A stretch of 64,000 nucleotides of DNA. It comes from Azospirillaceae bacterium. GTDB lineage: Bacteria; Pseudomonadota; Alphaproteobacteria; Azospirillales; Azospirillaceae. The stretch lies in NCBI GenBank assembly GCA_028283825.1, contig JAPWJW010000005.1, forward strand, positions 124,001 through 188,000, read 5' to 3'. Position numbers and translations under genes: made by a program. Below the pieces are notes generated by a model. That model had not been told where the DNA came from, did no database searches, and saw only the letters and a program-made list of their open reading frames with translations. Below, piece after piece: positions 24,301 to 31,981 of this stretch (its first letter is position 1; each line of letters starts with the position of its first letter).

Positions 24301-27300
24301 CGGCGTCGCGCTGACCGTCGCCTGGCTGTCCGGTGCAGGGAACTGGCCGTTGGCGGCCGCGTTCTCAGCACTCTGGCTGGCGTCGCCGGTGGTGGCCCGC
24401 TGGGTCAGCCTGCCTTCCCACGCCAGCCGGCAAACGGCCTTTTCCGTGACGGATGCCGACGTCCTGCGGCGGATCGCCCGCCGCACCTGGCGGTATTTCG
24501 AGCGTTACGTCACGCCGGACGACCACATGTTGCCGCCGGACAATTTCCAGGAAGACCCGGCCCCGGTCCTGGCCCACCGGACGTCGCCCACCAACATCGG
24601 CCTTTATCTCCTGTCGGTGGCCAGCGCCCGCGATTTCGGCTGGCTGGGATCGCTGGAGGCGGTCGAGCGCCTGGAAGCGACGCTGGCCAGCATGGGCAAC
24701 CTGGCCCGTTTCCGGGGGCATTTCTACAATTGGTACGACACGCGGGACCTGCGCCCGTTGGATCCGCCCTATGTCTCTTCGGTCGACAGCGGCAACCTGG
24801 CGGGACACCTGATCGCGCTGGCCAACGCCCTGGCGGATTGGCGGCGCCGGCCGCTGGAGGATTGTCGGCGCCTGGCCGGCATCGCGGACGCCCTGGACGT
24901 TGCGGCTGAAGAGGCCCAGCGGCTGGACGCCGGCAAGCGGGACCCCACGGCGGCGTGGCATCACCTGGGCGACACGCTCATCCAGATGAAGGAAAGCCTA
25001 CGACGGGACCCGCAGCCCGGGGAGGCGCTGGCGGGGCGGTTGACGGCCCTGGCGGACGAGGCCGACATGCTGGTCGCCGCCACCCACGCCTGGGGCAAGG
25101 AAAGCGTTGGCGGTGCCGACGTGGACCTGCGGTTCTGGGCGGTGGCCGTTCAGCGCTGCGCGGCCGGCCACGTTCGCGATCTCACCGGCCAAAGCGATGA
25201 GGCTGGCGGACTGTTTGCGCGCCTCGCGATCCTGGAGGAAACCGCCAGGTCCATGGCCCTGGCCATGGATTTCAGGTTCCTGCTGGACCGGGAGCGCATG
25301 CTGCTGTCCATCGGCTATCTGGTGCCCGAAGGCGTGTTGGATTCAAGTTGCTACGACCTGCTGGCGTCCGAGGCGCGGTTGGCCAGCTTCGTGGCCATCG
25401 CCAAGGGCGACGTTCCCGCCCGCCATTGGTTTCGCCTGGGCCGCACCGTCACGCCGGTCGCCTATGGGGCCGCGCTGGTGTCGTGGTCCGGATCGATGTT
25501 CGAATACCTCATGCCTTCCCTGGTCATGCGGGCGCCGGCCGGCAGCTTGATCGAGCGGACCAGCCGGCTGATCGTGCGGCGGCAGCGGGACTTTGCGCAG
25601 GCCCGGAATGTCCCGTGGGGCATTTCCGAATCCGCCTATAACGCCCGCGACCTTGAGTTCACCTACCAATATTCCAACTTCGGCGTGCCCGGCCTGGGGC
25701 TGAAGCGAGGCCTGGGCGACAGCACGGTCGTGGCACCCTATGCCACGGCGCTGGCCGCCATGGTCGATCCCACGGCGGCGGTCCGCAACCTGACGCTGCT
25801 GGCCGACGTCGGCGCCCGGGGCCGTTACGGATATTACGAGGCGTTGGACTACACGGCCCTTCGGCTGCCGGAAGGGCAAGGCGTCGCTGTTGTGCGCGCC
25901 TACATGGCCCATCACCAGGGCATGACGATCGTCGCCATCGCCGACACGCTTCTGGATGGTGTCATGCGCAACCGGTTCCACGCGGAACCCATCATCCGGG
26001 CGGCGGAGTTGCTGTTGCAGGAGCGTACGCCGCGCGACGTGGCCGTGGCCCGCCCCATGGCTTCGGAAACGCCCGCCAGCGTTGCCGCATCGGATGTCAG
26101 GTTGGCGGGGGGCCGCCACTACACCTCGCCATATGGGGCATCCCCCGCCACCCATCTGCTGTCCAACGGACAGTATGGGGTGATGATCACCGCCGCCGGC
26201 TCCGGCTACAGCCGCTGGCGCGACCTGGCCGTGACCCGCTGGCGGGAGGACGCCACCCGTGACGACTGGGGCAGTTACATCTTCCTGCGCGATGTTGCCG
26301 GCGGTGACGTATGGTCGGCGACCTTCCAGCCCACCGGGGTCCAGCCCGACGCCTATGACGTCACCTTCAAGGAGGACCGTGCCGAGTTCATCCGGCGTGA
26401 CGGCACCTTGACCACCACCCTGGACGTCCTGGTATCCGGCGAGGACGCGGCCGAGGTTCGGCGTCTTTCCCTTTACAATACCGGCGGCCGGCCGTGCGAA
26501 ATCGAGGTGACGTCATACGCGGAGCTGGTTCTGGCCCCCCATGCCGCCGACCTGGCCCATCCCGCCTTCTCCAAGCTGTTCGTCCAGACCGAGTACCTGC
26601 CCGATGTCGGGGTCGTGCTCGCGACACGCCGCCGCCGCGCGCCGGCCGAGCCTGAAATCTGGGCGGCCCATCTGGCCGTCGTCGACGGCGAGGTGGTGGG
26701 CGGGCCCGAGGTCGAGACCGACAGGGCCCGCTTTCTGGGCCGGAACCGGGATTGTCGGGCGTCGGCCGCGGTGATGGATGGCCGGCCCCTGAGCAATACC
26801 ACCGGCACGGTGCTGGACCCCATCTTCGCGTTGCGGCACCGCATCCGTGTCGCGCCCGGCACCGTGGCGCGCATCGATTTCTGGACCATGGCTGGCCCCA
26901 GCCGGGTGGCCGTGCTGGGCCTTGCCGATGCGCACCGCACCGCCAGCGCCTTCGCGCGGGCCGCCACGCTGGCCTGGACCCAGGCGCAGGTGCAATCGCA
27001 TCACCTGGGCATCGATCCGGGCGAAGCGGGCACATTCCAACGCCTCGCCGGCCATCTGCTGTACGCCACCCCCACCCTGCGCCCATCCTCCGATACCATC
27101 CAGCGCGGTGTCGGTGCCCAGTCGGGGCTTTGGCCCCATGGCATTTCCGGCGACCTACCCATCGCCCTGTTGCGCGTCACGGAGGTCGAGCATCTGGACA
27201 TCGCCCGCCAATTGCTGAAGGCGCATGAATATTGGCGGCTGAAAAAGCTGGCGGTCGACATCGTCATCCTGAACGACCGCGCCGCGTCCTACGTTCAGGA

Positions 27301-30013
27301 TCTTCAGGTCGCGCTGGAGGCGCTGGTGCGGTCCAGCCAAGCGCGGCCGAAGATCGATGTCGCGGGGCCGGAGGGCCAGGTTTTCCTGTTGCGGGCCGAT
27401 TTGCTGCCCCCTGCCTCCCGCGCCCTGCTGCTGTCCGTGGCGCGGGTGGTCCTGGTGGGCCAACGCGGCCGCCTTTCCGACCAGCTTGACCGGGCCCCGG
27501 AACCCGCGATCCCGGAAAGGGCGTCCGGGACCGCGGATGCCCGCCAGGCCTCGGCGGTGCCGGGCGCCATGTCGCGACGCGTGCCGCCGCTGGAATTCTT
27601 CAACGGTCTGGGTGGGTTCGCCGATGATGGGCGGGAGTATGTCGTCGTCCTTGGGCCGGGGCAGGCGACCCCGGCGCCCTGGATCAATGTCATCAGCAAT
27701 CCCGGCTTCGGGTTCCAGGTCGCGGCGGACGGCGGCGGCTATACCTGGTCGGTGTCCAGTCGGGAAAACCAGATCACGCCCTGGTCCAACGATCCCGTGA
27801 CCGACCGGCCGGGGGAGGCCTTCTACCTGCGCGACGACGATTCAGGCGCGCTATGGAGCCCCACCGCACAGCCCATCCGCGATCCCGCCGCCACTTATGT
27901 CGCCCGCCATGGCCGGGGCTACAGCCGCTTCGAACATACGGCCCATGGGGTGACGGTCGAGCTGTTGCAGCAGGTGCCCCTGGATGACCCGATCAAGATC
28001 AGCCGCCTGCGCCTGCGCGACACCTCTGGCCGCACACGGCACCTGTCGTTGTTCGCCTACGTGGAATGGGTGCTGGGCCCGTCGCGAACGGCCTCGGCGC
28101 CGTTCGTGATGACCGAGATCGATCCCGTCACCGGTGCCCTGTTGGCCCGCAACGCCTGGAACACGACCATGGGCGACCGGGTCGCCTTCATCGACTTCAG
28201 CGGACGCCAGAGCGACTGGACCGGCGACCGACGGGAATTCATTGGCCGCAATGGGTCGTTGTCCGATCCCATGGCGCTCCACGGCGGGGAGCCGCTGTCC
28301 AACACCGTCGGCGCGGGGCTGGATCCCTGCGGCGTGCTGCGGGCGCCTGTGACCCTGGCGGCTAACGGCTGGCTGGACATGGTGCTTTTCCTCGGCGACG
28401 CCGCCGATGCCCGTAGCGCCCAGGAATTGATCCTCCGCTACCGCGCGACCGACCCGGAAGACGTGTTGGCCATGGTCGATCTGCACTGGGAAACGACGCT
28501 GGGCGCGGTGCAGGTGAAGACCCCCGACCGGTCCATGGACCTCATGCTGAACGGCTGGCTGCTGTACCAGACGCTGGCCTGCCGCGTCTGGGCCCGCTCC
28601 GCCTTCTATCAATCCAGCGGCGCCTATGGTTTCCGGGACCAGCTTCAGGACGGGATGGCGCTGGCCCACGTCCGTCCAGCCCTGGTGCGGGCGCATCTGC
28701 TGCGGGCGGCGGGCCGTCAGTTCGTCGAAGGCGACGTGCAGCATTGGTGGTTGCCGCATTCCGGCCAGGGGGTGCGGACCCGGATTTCCGACGACAAGGC
28801 CTGGCTGGCCTACGCCACCGCCCATTATCTTGAAGCGACGGGGGACGTCGCCATCCTGGACGAGAGGATTCCCTTTCTCGAGGGTCCCGGCCTGGCACCG
28901 GGGGAACACGACAATTTCTTCAGCCCCGCCGTGTCCGACAGCACCGGCACGCTGTTCGAACATTGCGCGCGCGGGCTGGACGACAGCCTGTCCCTGGGTG
29001 TCCACAATCTGCCCCTGATCGGCACCGGCGACTGGAACGACGGCATGAACCGCGTCGGCGAGGCCGGGCGCGGCGAAAGCGTCTGGCTGGGCTGGTTGCT
29101 GCATGCCGCCCTGATGGCCTTCGTTCCCCTGGCCGATGCCCGGGGCGACACCATCCGTGCCGGCCGGTGGCGGGCCCATGCTGTCACGATAAAGGACGCG
29201 CTGGAGGGCGAGGCCTGGGACGGCGGGTGGTACAGGCGCGGCTGGTTCGACGATGGCGCGCCGTTGGGATCGGCGGTCAGCGACGAATGCCGCATCGACG
29301 CGATCGCGCAATCCTGGGCCGTGCTTTCCCACGCCGGTGATGTGAACCGGGCGACCCTGGCCATGGCGGCGGTGGACCGGGATCTGGTGCGGCGGGACGA
29401 CGGGTTGGCGTTGCTGTTCGCCCCGCCCTTTGACGCCACGCCGCTGGATCCGGGGTATATCAAGGGATATCCGCCCGGCATCAGGGAAAACGGCGGGCAA
29501 TATACCCACGCCGCGGCTTGGTCGGTCCTGGCGCTGGCGGCGCTGGGGCAGGGTGGCAAGGCAGCCGGCCTGTTCGCCCTGCTGAACCCCATCAACCATG
29601 CCCTGACCCGGGCCGAGGCGGAACGCTATAAGGTGGAACCCTACGTGCTGGCGGCGGACGTCTACGCCGCCCCCGCGCATGTGGGGCGTGGCGGCTGGAC
29701 ATGGTACACCGGGTCGGCCGGATGGCTGCAGCGGGCCGGCATGGAAGGTATCCTGGGCCTGCGGGTACTGAACGGCGTCCTGCATCTCGACCCGTGCATT
29801 CCCTCCCACTGGCCGGGGTTCGATATTCTGGTGCGCCACGGCGCCACGCGTTATGAAATCCACGTCGATAACGCGGATGGCGTGGAACGGGGTGTTCTGA
29901 CCGCGACGCTGGACGGCCAGACGCTCTTGCCGCGGCCGCTGCGGCTGGCCCTGCTGGATGACGGCAGAACCCACGAGCTGGATGTCCGGTTGGGGGCATC
30001 AGGCCAGCTATAG
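21362..30013 (+). CDS. ndvB: Cyclic beta-1,2-glucan synthase
   Basis: 2883 residues, matching the roughly 2800-2900 residues of NdvB/ChvB/Cgs. The enzyme primes, elongates and cyclises beta-1,2-glucan from UDP-glucose at the inner membrane; the product acts in osmoadaptation and host interaction. Visible order: N-terminal region; hydrophobic segments around 445-500; GT84 glycosyltransferase with VTLDADTRLP (DxD) and ARGDWQLLPW; more hydrophobic segments around 850-1000; a glycoamylase-like domain (WGISESAYNARD, YQYSNFGVPGLGLKRGLGD); two GH94-type sugar-binding regions and the GH94 phosphorylase domain (YGFRDQLQD, GTGDWNDGMN), which trims chain length. The frame opens at GTG 21326; ATG 21362 was chosen, but a TTG after AGGAG near 21395 is also possible. 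A small gene converges and overlaps its end by six bases. Confidence 0.95.
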   Translation: MPHGSNRRSSSLASSSIALHLSTFTDRIRRPRWLFDGTGRKGDWDDHSPIRAELFSIDRLEEHARSLALAQPVTPRPTAGRPLATRLADNAALLLRAHGLLVKAAGAGDAITPAAEWLIDNYHLVERQIHEVITDLPPQYYRQLPKLSDGPFPGYPRILGLAWAFVAHTDSRFEPNMLCRYVRAYQEVQALTIGELWALPITLRIVLIENLRRLAEATIRNRAERQTADLLADRLLGASERQAEPVAAVLAPYEKGILPHALAVQLIYRLRDQDPRVTPALTWLDQRLATQATTADAVVHDEHQRQGAASVTVRNIVTSMRLISDVDWMQLVERISLVDDILEAGSAFGEMDFPTRNLYRSAIEALARGSGHSETDIARRAVSAGSWGQGTGRDDPGYYLIAGGRKSFEAEIGYRPPLRAWPGRLNRRLGIGGYGGAIMLATSILLAMPVLGSIAIGLNGGVLALLAAFGLIPTIDVAVALVNRAALASFGATLLPALALRQGVPATLRTLVVVPCLLTTPQAITDLLEQLEVHYLASPEGDLYFALLTDWTDAGSEQVADDQALLAIAAEGIAHLNRRHGFPASRQGERFLLLHRRRVWNKGEGRWLGWERKRGKLHELNRLLRGDTDTTFIAVAGTIPAGPPAVPPDVRYVVTLDADTRLPRDAVRRLIGKMAHPLNHPRFDAAAGRVVEGHAVMQPRVTPSLPIGHEGSLFQRTHSAVGGIDPYAGAVSDVYQDLFGEGSYAGKGIYDVDAFEAALAGRVPDSTLLSHDLLEGVYARAGLVSDIEVVEEFPARYDVAAVRDHRWARGDWQLLPWILGLSSGGAGPGGIPPLGRWKMIDNLRRTLSAPFAVLTLLSAWALPFADALLWTIFVVVTLLMPAFIPLMGVIVPRRAEIMLGSHLRALTGDVRLAATLSALRVTFLAHRAWLMTDAIGRTLVRLTVTRRHLLEWVTAAQATVGPRLGLPALYHRMMAGPVAAGVALTVAWLSGAGNWPLAAAFSALWLASPVVARWVSLPSHASRQTAFSVTDADVLRRIARRTWRYFERYVTPDDHMLPPDNFQEDPAPVLAHRTSPTNIGLYLLSVASARDFGWLGSLEAVERLEATLASMGNLARFRGHFYNWYDTRDLRPLDPPYVSSVDSGNLAGHLIALANALADWRRRPLEDCRRLAGIADALDVAAEEAQRLDAGKRDPTAAWHHLGDTLIQMKESLRRDPQPGEALAGRLTALADEADMLVAATHAWGKESVGGADVDLRFWAVAVQRCAAGHVRDLTGQSDEAGGLFARLAILEETARSMALAMDFRFLLDRERMLLSIGYLVPEGVLDSSCYDLLASEARLASFVAIAKGDVPARHWFRLGRTVTPVAYGAALVSWSGSMFEYLMPSLVMRAPAGSLIERTSRLIVRRQRDFAQARNVPWGISESAYNARDLEFTYQYSNFGVPGLGLKRGLGDSTVVAPYATALAAMVDPTAAVRNLTLLADVGARGRYGYYEALDYTALRLPEGQGVAVVRAYMAHHQGMTIVAIADTLLDGVMRNRFHAEPIIRAAELLLQERTPRDVAVARPMASETPASVAASDVRLAGGRHYTSPYGASPATHLLSNGQYGVMITAAGSGYSRWRDLAVTRWREDATRDDWGSYIFLRDVAGGDVWSATFQPTGVQPDAYDVTFKEDRAEFIRRDGTLTTTLDVLVSGEDAAEVRRLSLYNTGGRPCEIEVTSYAELVLAPHAADLAHPAFSKLFVQTEYLPDVGVVLATRRRRAPAEPEIWAAHLAVVDGEVVGGPEVETDRARFLGRNRDCRASAAVMDGRPLSNTTGTVLDPIFALRHRIRVAPGTVARIDFWTMAGPSRVAVLGLADAHRTASAFARAATLAWTQAQVQSHHLGIDPGEAGTFQRLAGHLLYATPTLRPSSDTIQRGVGAQSGLWPHGISGDLPIALLRVTEVEHLDIARQLLKAHEYWRLKKLAVDIVILNDRAASYVQDLQVALEALVRSSQARPKIDVAGPEGQVFLLRADLLPPASRALLLSVARVVLVGQRGRLSDQLDRAPEPAIPERASGTADARQASAVPGAMSRRVPPLEFFNGLGGFADDGREYVVVLGPGQATPAPWINVISNPGFGFQVAADGGGYTWSVSSRENQITPWSNDPVTDRPGEAFYLRDDDSGALWSPTAQPIRDPAATYVARHGRGYSRFEHTAHGVTVELLQQVPLDDPIKISRLRLRDTSGRTRHLSLFAYVEWVLGPSRTASAPFVMTEIDPVTGALLARNAWNTTMGDRVAFIDFSGRQSDWTGDRREFIGRNGSLSDPMALHGGEPLSNTVGAGLDPCGVLRAPVTLAANGWLDMVLFLGDAADARSAQELILRYRATDPEDVLAMVDLHWETTLGAVQVKTPDRSMDLMLNGWLLYQTLACRVWARSAFYQSSGAYGFRDQLQDGMALAHVRPALVRAHLLRAAGRQFVEGDVQHWWLPHSGQGVRTRISDDKAWLAYATAHYLEATGDVAILDERIPFLEGPGLAPGEHDNFFSPAVSDSTGTLFEHCARGLDDSLSLGVHNLPLIGTGDWNDGMNRVGEAGRGESVWLGWLLHAALMAFVPLADARGDTIRAGRWRAHAVTIKDALEGEAWDGGWYRRGWFDDGAPLGSAVSDECRIDAIAQSWAVLSHAGDVNRATLAMAAVDRDLVRRDDGLALLFAPPFDATPLDPGYIKGYPPGIRENGGQYTHAAAWSVLALAALGQGGKAAGLFALLNPINHALTRAEAERYKVEPYVLAADVYAAPAHVGRGGWTWYTGSAGWLQRAGMEGILGLRVLNGVLHLDPCIPSHWPGFDILVRHGATRYEIHVDNADGVERGVLTATLDGQTLLPRPLRLALLDDGRTHELDVRLGASGQL

Positions 30014-30451
30014 GAACTGGCCCAACAACTGAAGAACGGCGAGCGCCAGCGCCGTACACAGAAGGAACCATTTCCAGCTGATGGGCTTCAAAGGAAGCCT
30101 GTTGATCAGGCCAACCACCCGCCTGACATCAACACCGGCCGCGTGGGGGAGTTCACTTCCCCCGCGGGGCAGAAGAACGACCAATCGAAAGGCCAATTGC
30201 TTTGCCTCTTGAGGTGGGATCGACCAGTCCGGCGACTGCATGATCAGGGACGCCAGCCGTGTGGCAGCCGCCTCCCAGGGTAGCCGCGACAGCATCGCGG
30301 CCTCCTGCCATGGATCCAAATCCAGGCGCGCCAGGGCAGAAAGGACGCTGACCGGCATGCTGTTTCGATCAACACCGACGAGGGAAAAGAGGAAGGCATC
30401 GAATTCCACGCCAAGCGACGGGTTTCCGGACAACGGATCTGAAGCCGTCAC
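30008..30451 (-). CDS. Uncharacterised protein with C-terminal membrane anchor
   Basis: 147 residues from GTG at 30451. The first 120 residues are soluble and helical (DPWQEAAMLSRLPWEAAATR, EAKQLAFRLVVLL). The last 20 (WFLLCTALALAVLQLLGQFL) form a single C-terminal transmembrane helix, as in tail-anchored proteins, leaving the body in the cytoplasm. The gene is convergent with the cyclic glucan synthase and overlaps its stop by six bases; it lies upstream of nothing obvious on its own strand. I do not recognise the family. Its place might mean a link with the glucan synthase, but this is only position. Confidence 0.55.
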   Translation of the reverse strand: MTASDPLSGNPSLGVEFDAFLFSLVGVDRNSMPVSVLSALARLDLDPWQEAAMLSRLPWEAAATRLASLIMQSPDWSIPPQEAKQLAFRLVVLLPRGGSELPHAAGVDVRRVVGLINRLPLKPISWKWFLLCTALALAVLQLLGQFL

Positions 30452-30574
30452 GACACCACCGCTTACGACGACGCTGAAGGATTCATGCGCACCGGGTCAA
30501 TCCTATCCCTCAGCTTGAGGGCCGGCGAGGGTCGGAAACTACCGGTCGGTCCACAGATCGGTGCAGGAGCCGGA

Positions 30575-31981
30575 TCAGTTTCCGCCGTTCCAGGCGGCGG
30601 CCAGCGCCAGCCGTGCCAGGTCCGGCAGCGACTTGGCGCCGGTTCGCCGCATGATCTCCGCCCGGTGGCTTTCCACCGTGCGCTGGCTGATGTCCAGGTC
30701 GGCGGCGATGTTCTTGCTGGGCTGACCCGCCAGGACCATGTCCATGATCTGCCGTTGGCGCTCCGTCAAACCCGCCATGTGGCCGGCGGCGTCCCTGTGC
30801 CAGGCCAGCATCTTGTCGCCGTCCCGTGCCCGTTCCAGGGCATGGTCGACACTGGCCAGCAGGTCAACGCGGCTGGCAGGCTTTTCAATGAAGTCGGAAA
30901 CACCTGCCTTCATGGCGTCCACCGCCAGGGGCACGTCGCTGTTGCCGGTGATCATGACGGCCGGCAAGGTGTGCCCGGCCGCTTTCAAGTGCCCCAGCAG
31001 CTCCAGCCCCGTCATTCCCGGCAAGTTGGCATCGACCAGCAGGCACGCCTCGGCCCCTGGGCGATACGCATCCAGAAACGCCTCGCACGAGGCGTAGTCC
31101 CGGACGATCCGCCCGTCGGCCTCCAGCACCTCGCGCAGGCTGGCGCGGACATGGGCGTCGTCATCGACGACGAAGACCACGGCCTCCGTCGGGGGCTCGT
31201 TCGAGGGCTTGGCCGGCAAGGCGCGCGGCGGCGCGGTGAGAAGGCGCTGGATGGCCTGTGCCAGGTCCACCACCTTCACCGGCTTGCTGAAACGCAGACA
31301 GTTGAAGCGGGCGATGTCACGCAAGGTGCGGGTCGAAATATCGCCGGTCAGGATGATGACGGGAAGTGCACCCCCGAATATTTCGCGCAGTCGCGCCGTC
31401 ATCTGCAGCCCGTCCAGTTCCCCCGGCAGGTCGTAATCCGACAGCACCAGGTCCGGCCGGATCGCCCCGCGGGCCGCCAGTTCCAGGGCGGCATCCGCGT
31501 GCGGCGCGGTCACCACGTGATGCCCCTCATCCCTCAGCAGGACTTCCAGCAATTCGCAGGCCTCGGGATCATCCTCCACCACCAGGATCGTCCCCGTGCG
31601 TTTGACCGGTTCCGCGTTTTCCTTCCGGGCGGACTGGGCGGCGGGCGGCGTGGCAACGCCGAGAGAGAAGGAGGGCAGGGCGATCTCAATGGCGAAGACG
31701 GATCCCCGGCCGGGACGGGACCGGACGCTGACGCCGTGGCCCAGCAGGCCCCCCAGGCGCTGCACGATGGACAGCCCCAGCCCCAGTCCGCGGCTGCGCA
31801 CCCGGTCGGCGTTGTCCAACTGGCGGTATTCCTCGAAGATCGTCTGCAGGGCGTCCGCGGGAATGCCGATGCCGGTATCCCAGACCTCGATGCTCAAACG
31901 ATCCGCATGACGGCGGCAGCCCAGCAGCACCCGGCCCCGGCGGGTGTATTTCAGGGCGTTGGACAGCAGGTTGCGCACCAT
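30575..31981 (-). CDS. 3' part of frameshifted hybrid kinase: HATPase - REC - REC - LuxR-type HTH
   Basis: 468 codons from an internal ATG; the true coding sequence continues in another frame upstream (see the CheB/CheR part). Residues 1-105 are the kinase ATPase domain: N-box NLLSNALKYT, G1 DTGIGI, G2 GLGLGLSIVQ. Residues 130-250 form a receiver with Asp182 (LSDYDLPG). Residues 266-385 are a second receiver with Asp317 (LLVDANLPG). Residues 400-465 are a LuxR/FixJ helix-turn-helix (LTERQRQIMDMVLAGQPSKN, RTVESHRAEIM). The last two domains together resemble FixJ. The fusion would let one protein sense, relay and bind DNA. If the frameshift is real, this part might be made only by reinitiation at the ATG. 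Confidence 0.85.
   Translation of the reverse strand: MVRNLLSNALKYTRRGRVLLGCRRHADRLSIEVWDTGIGIPADALQTIFEEYRQLDNADRVRSRGLGLGLSIVQRLGGLLGHGVSVRSRPGRGSVFAIEIALPSFSLGVATPPAAQSARKENAEPVKRTGTILVVEDDPEACELLEVLLRDEGHHVVTAPHADAALELAARGAIRPDLVLSDYDLPGELDGLQMTARLREIFGGALPVIILTGDISTRTLRDIARFNCLRFSKPVKVVDLAQAIQRLLTAPPRALPAKPSNEPPTEAVVFVVDDDAHVRASLREVLEADGRIVRDYASCEAFLDAYRPGAEACLLVDANLPGMTGLELLGHLKAAGHTLPAVMITGNSDVPLAVDAMKAGVSDFIEKPASRVDLLASVDHALERARDGDKMLAWHRDAAGHMAGLTERQRQIMDMVLAGQPSKNIAADLDISQRTVESHRAEIMRRTGAKSLPDLARLALAAAWNGGN

Noticed and set aside
27851-29974. 707-codon open frame on the minus strand
   Set aside because: It lies wholly inside the glucan synthase gene, whose GH94 domain is unmistakable. 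In very GC-rich DNA long antisense frames are common; the translation is low-complexity (Gln, Gly, Arg, His) without motifs.
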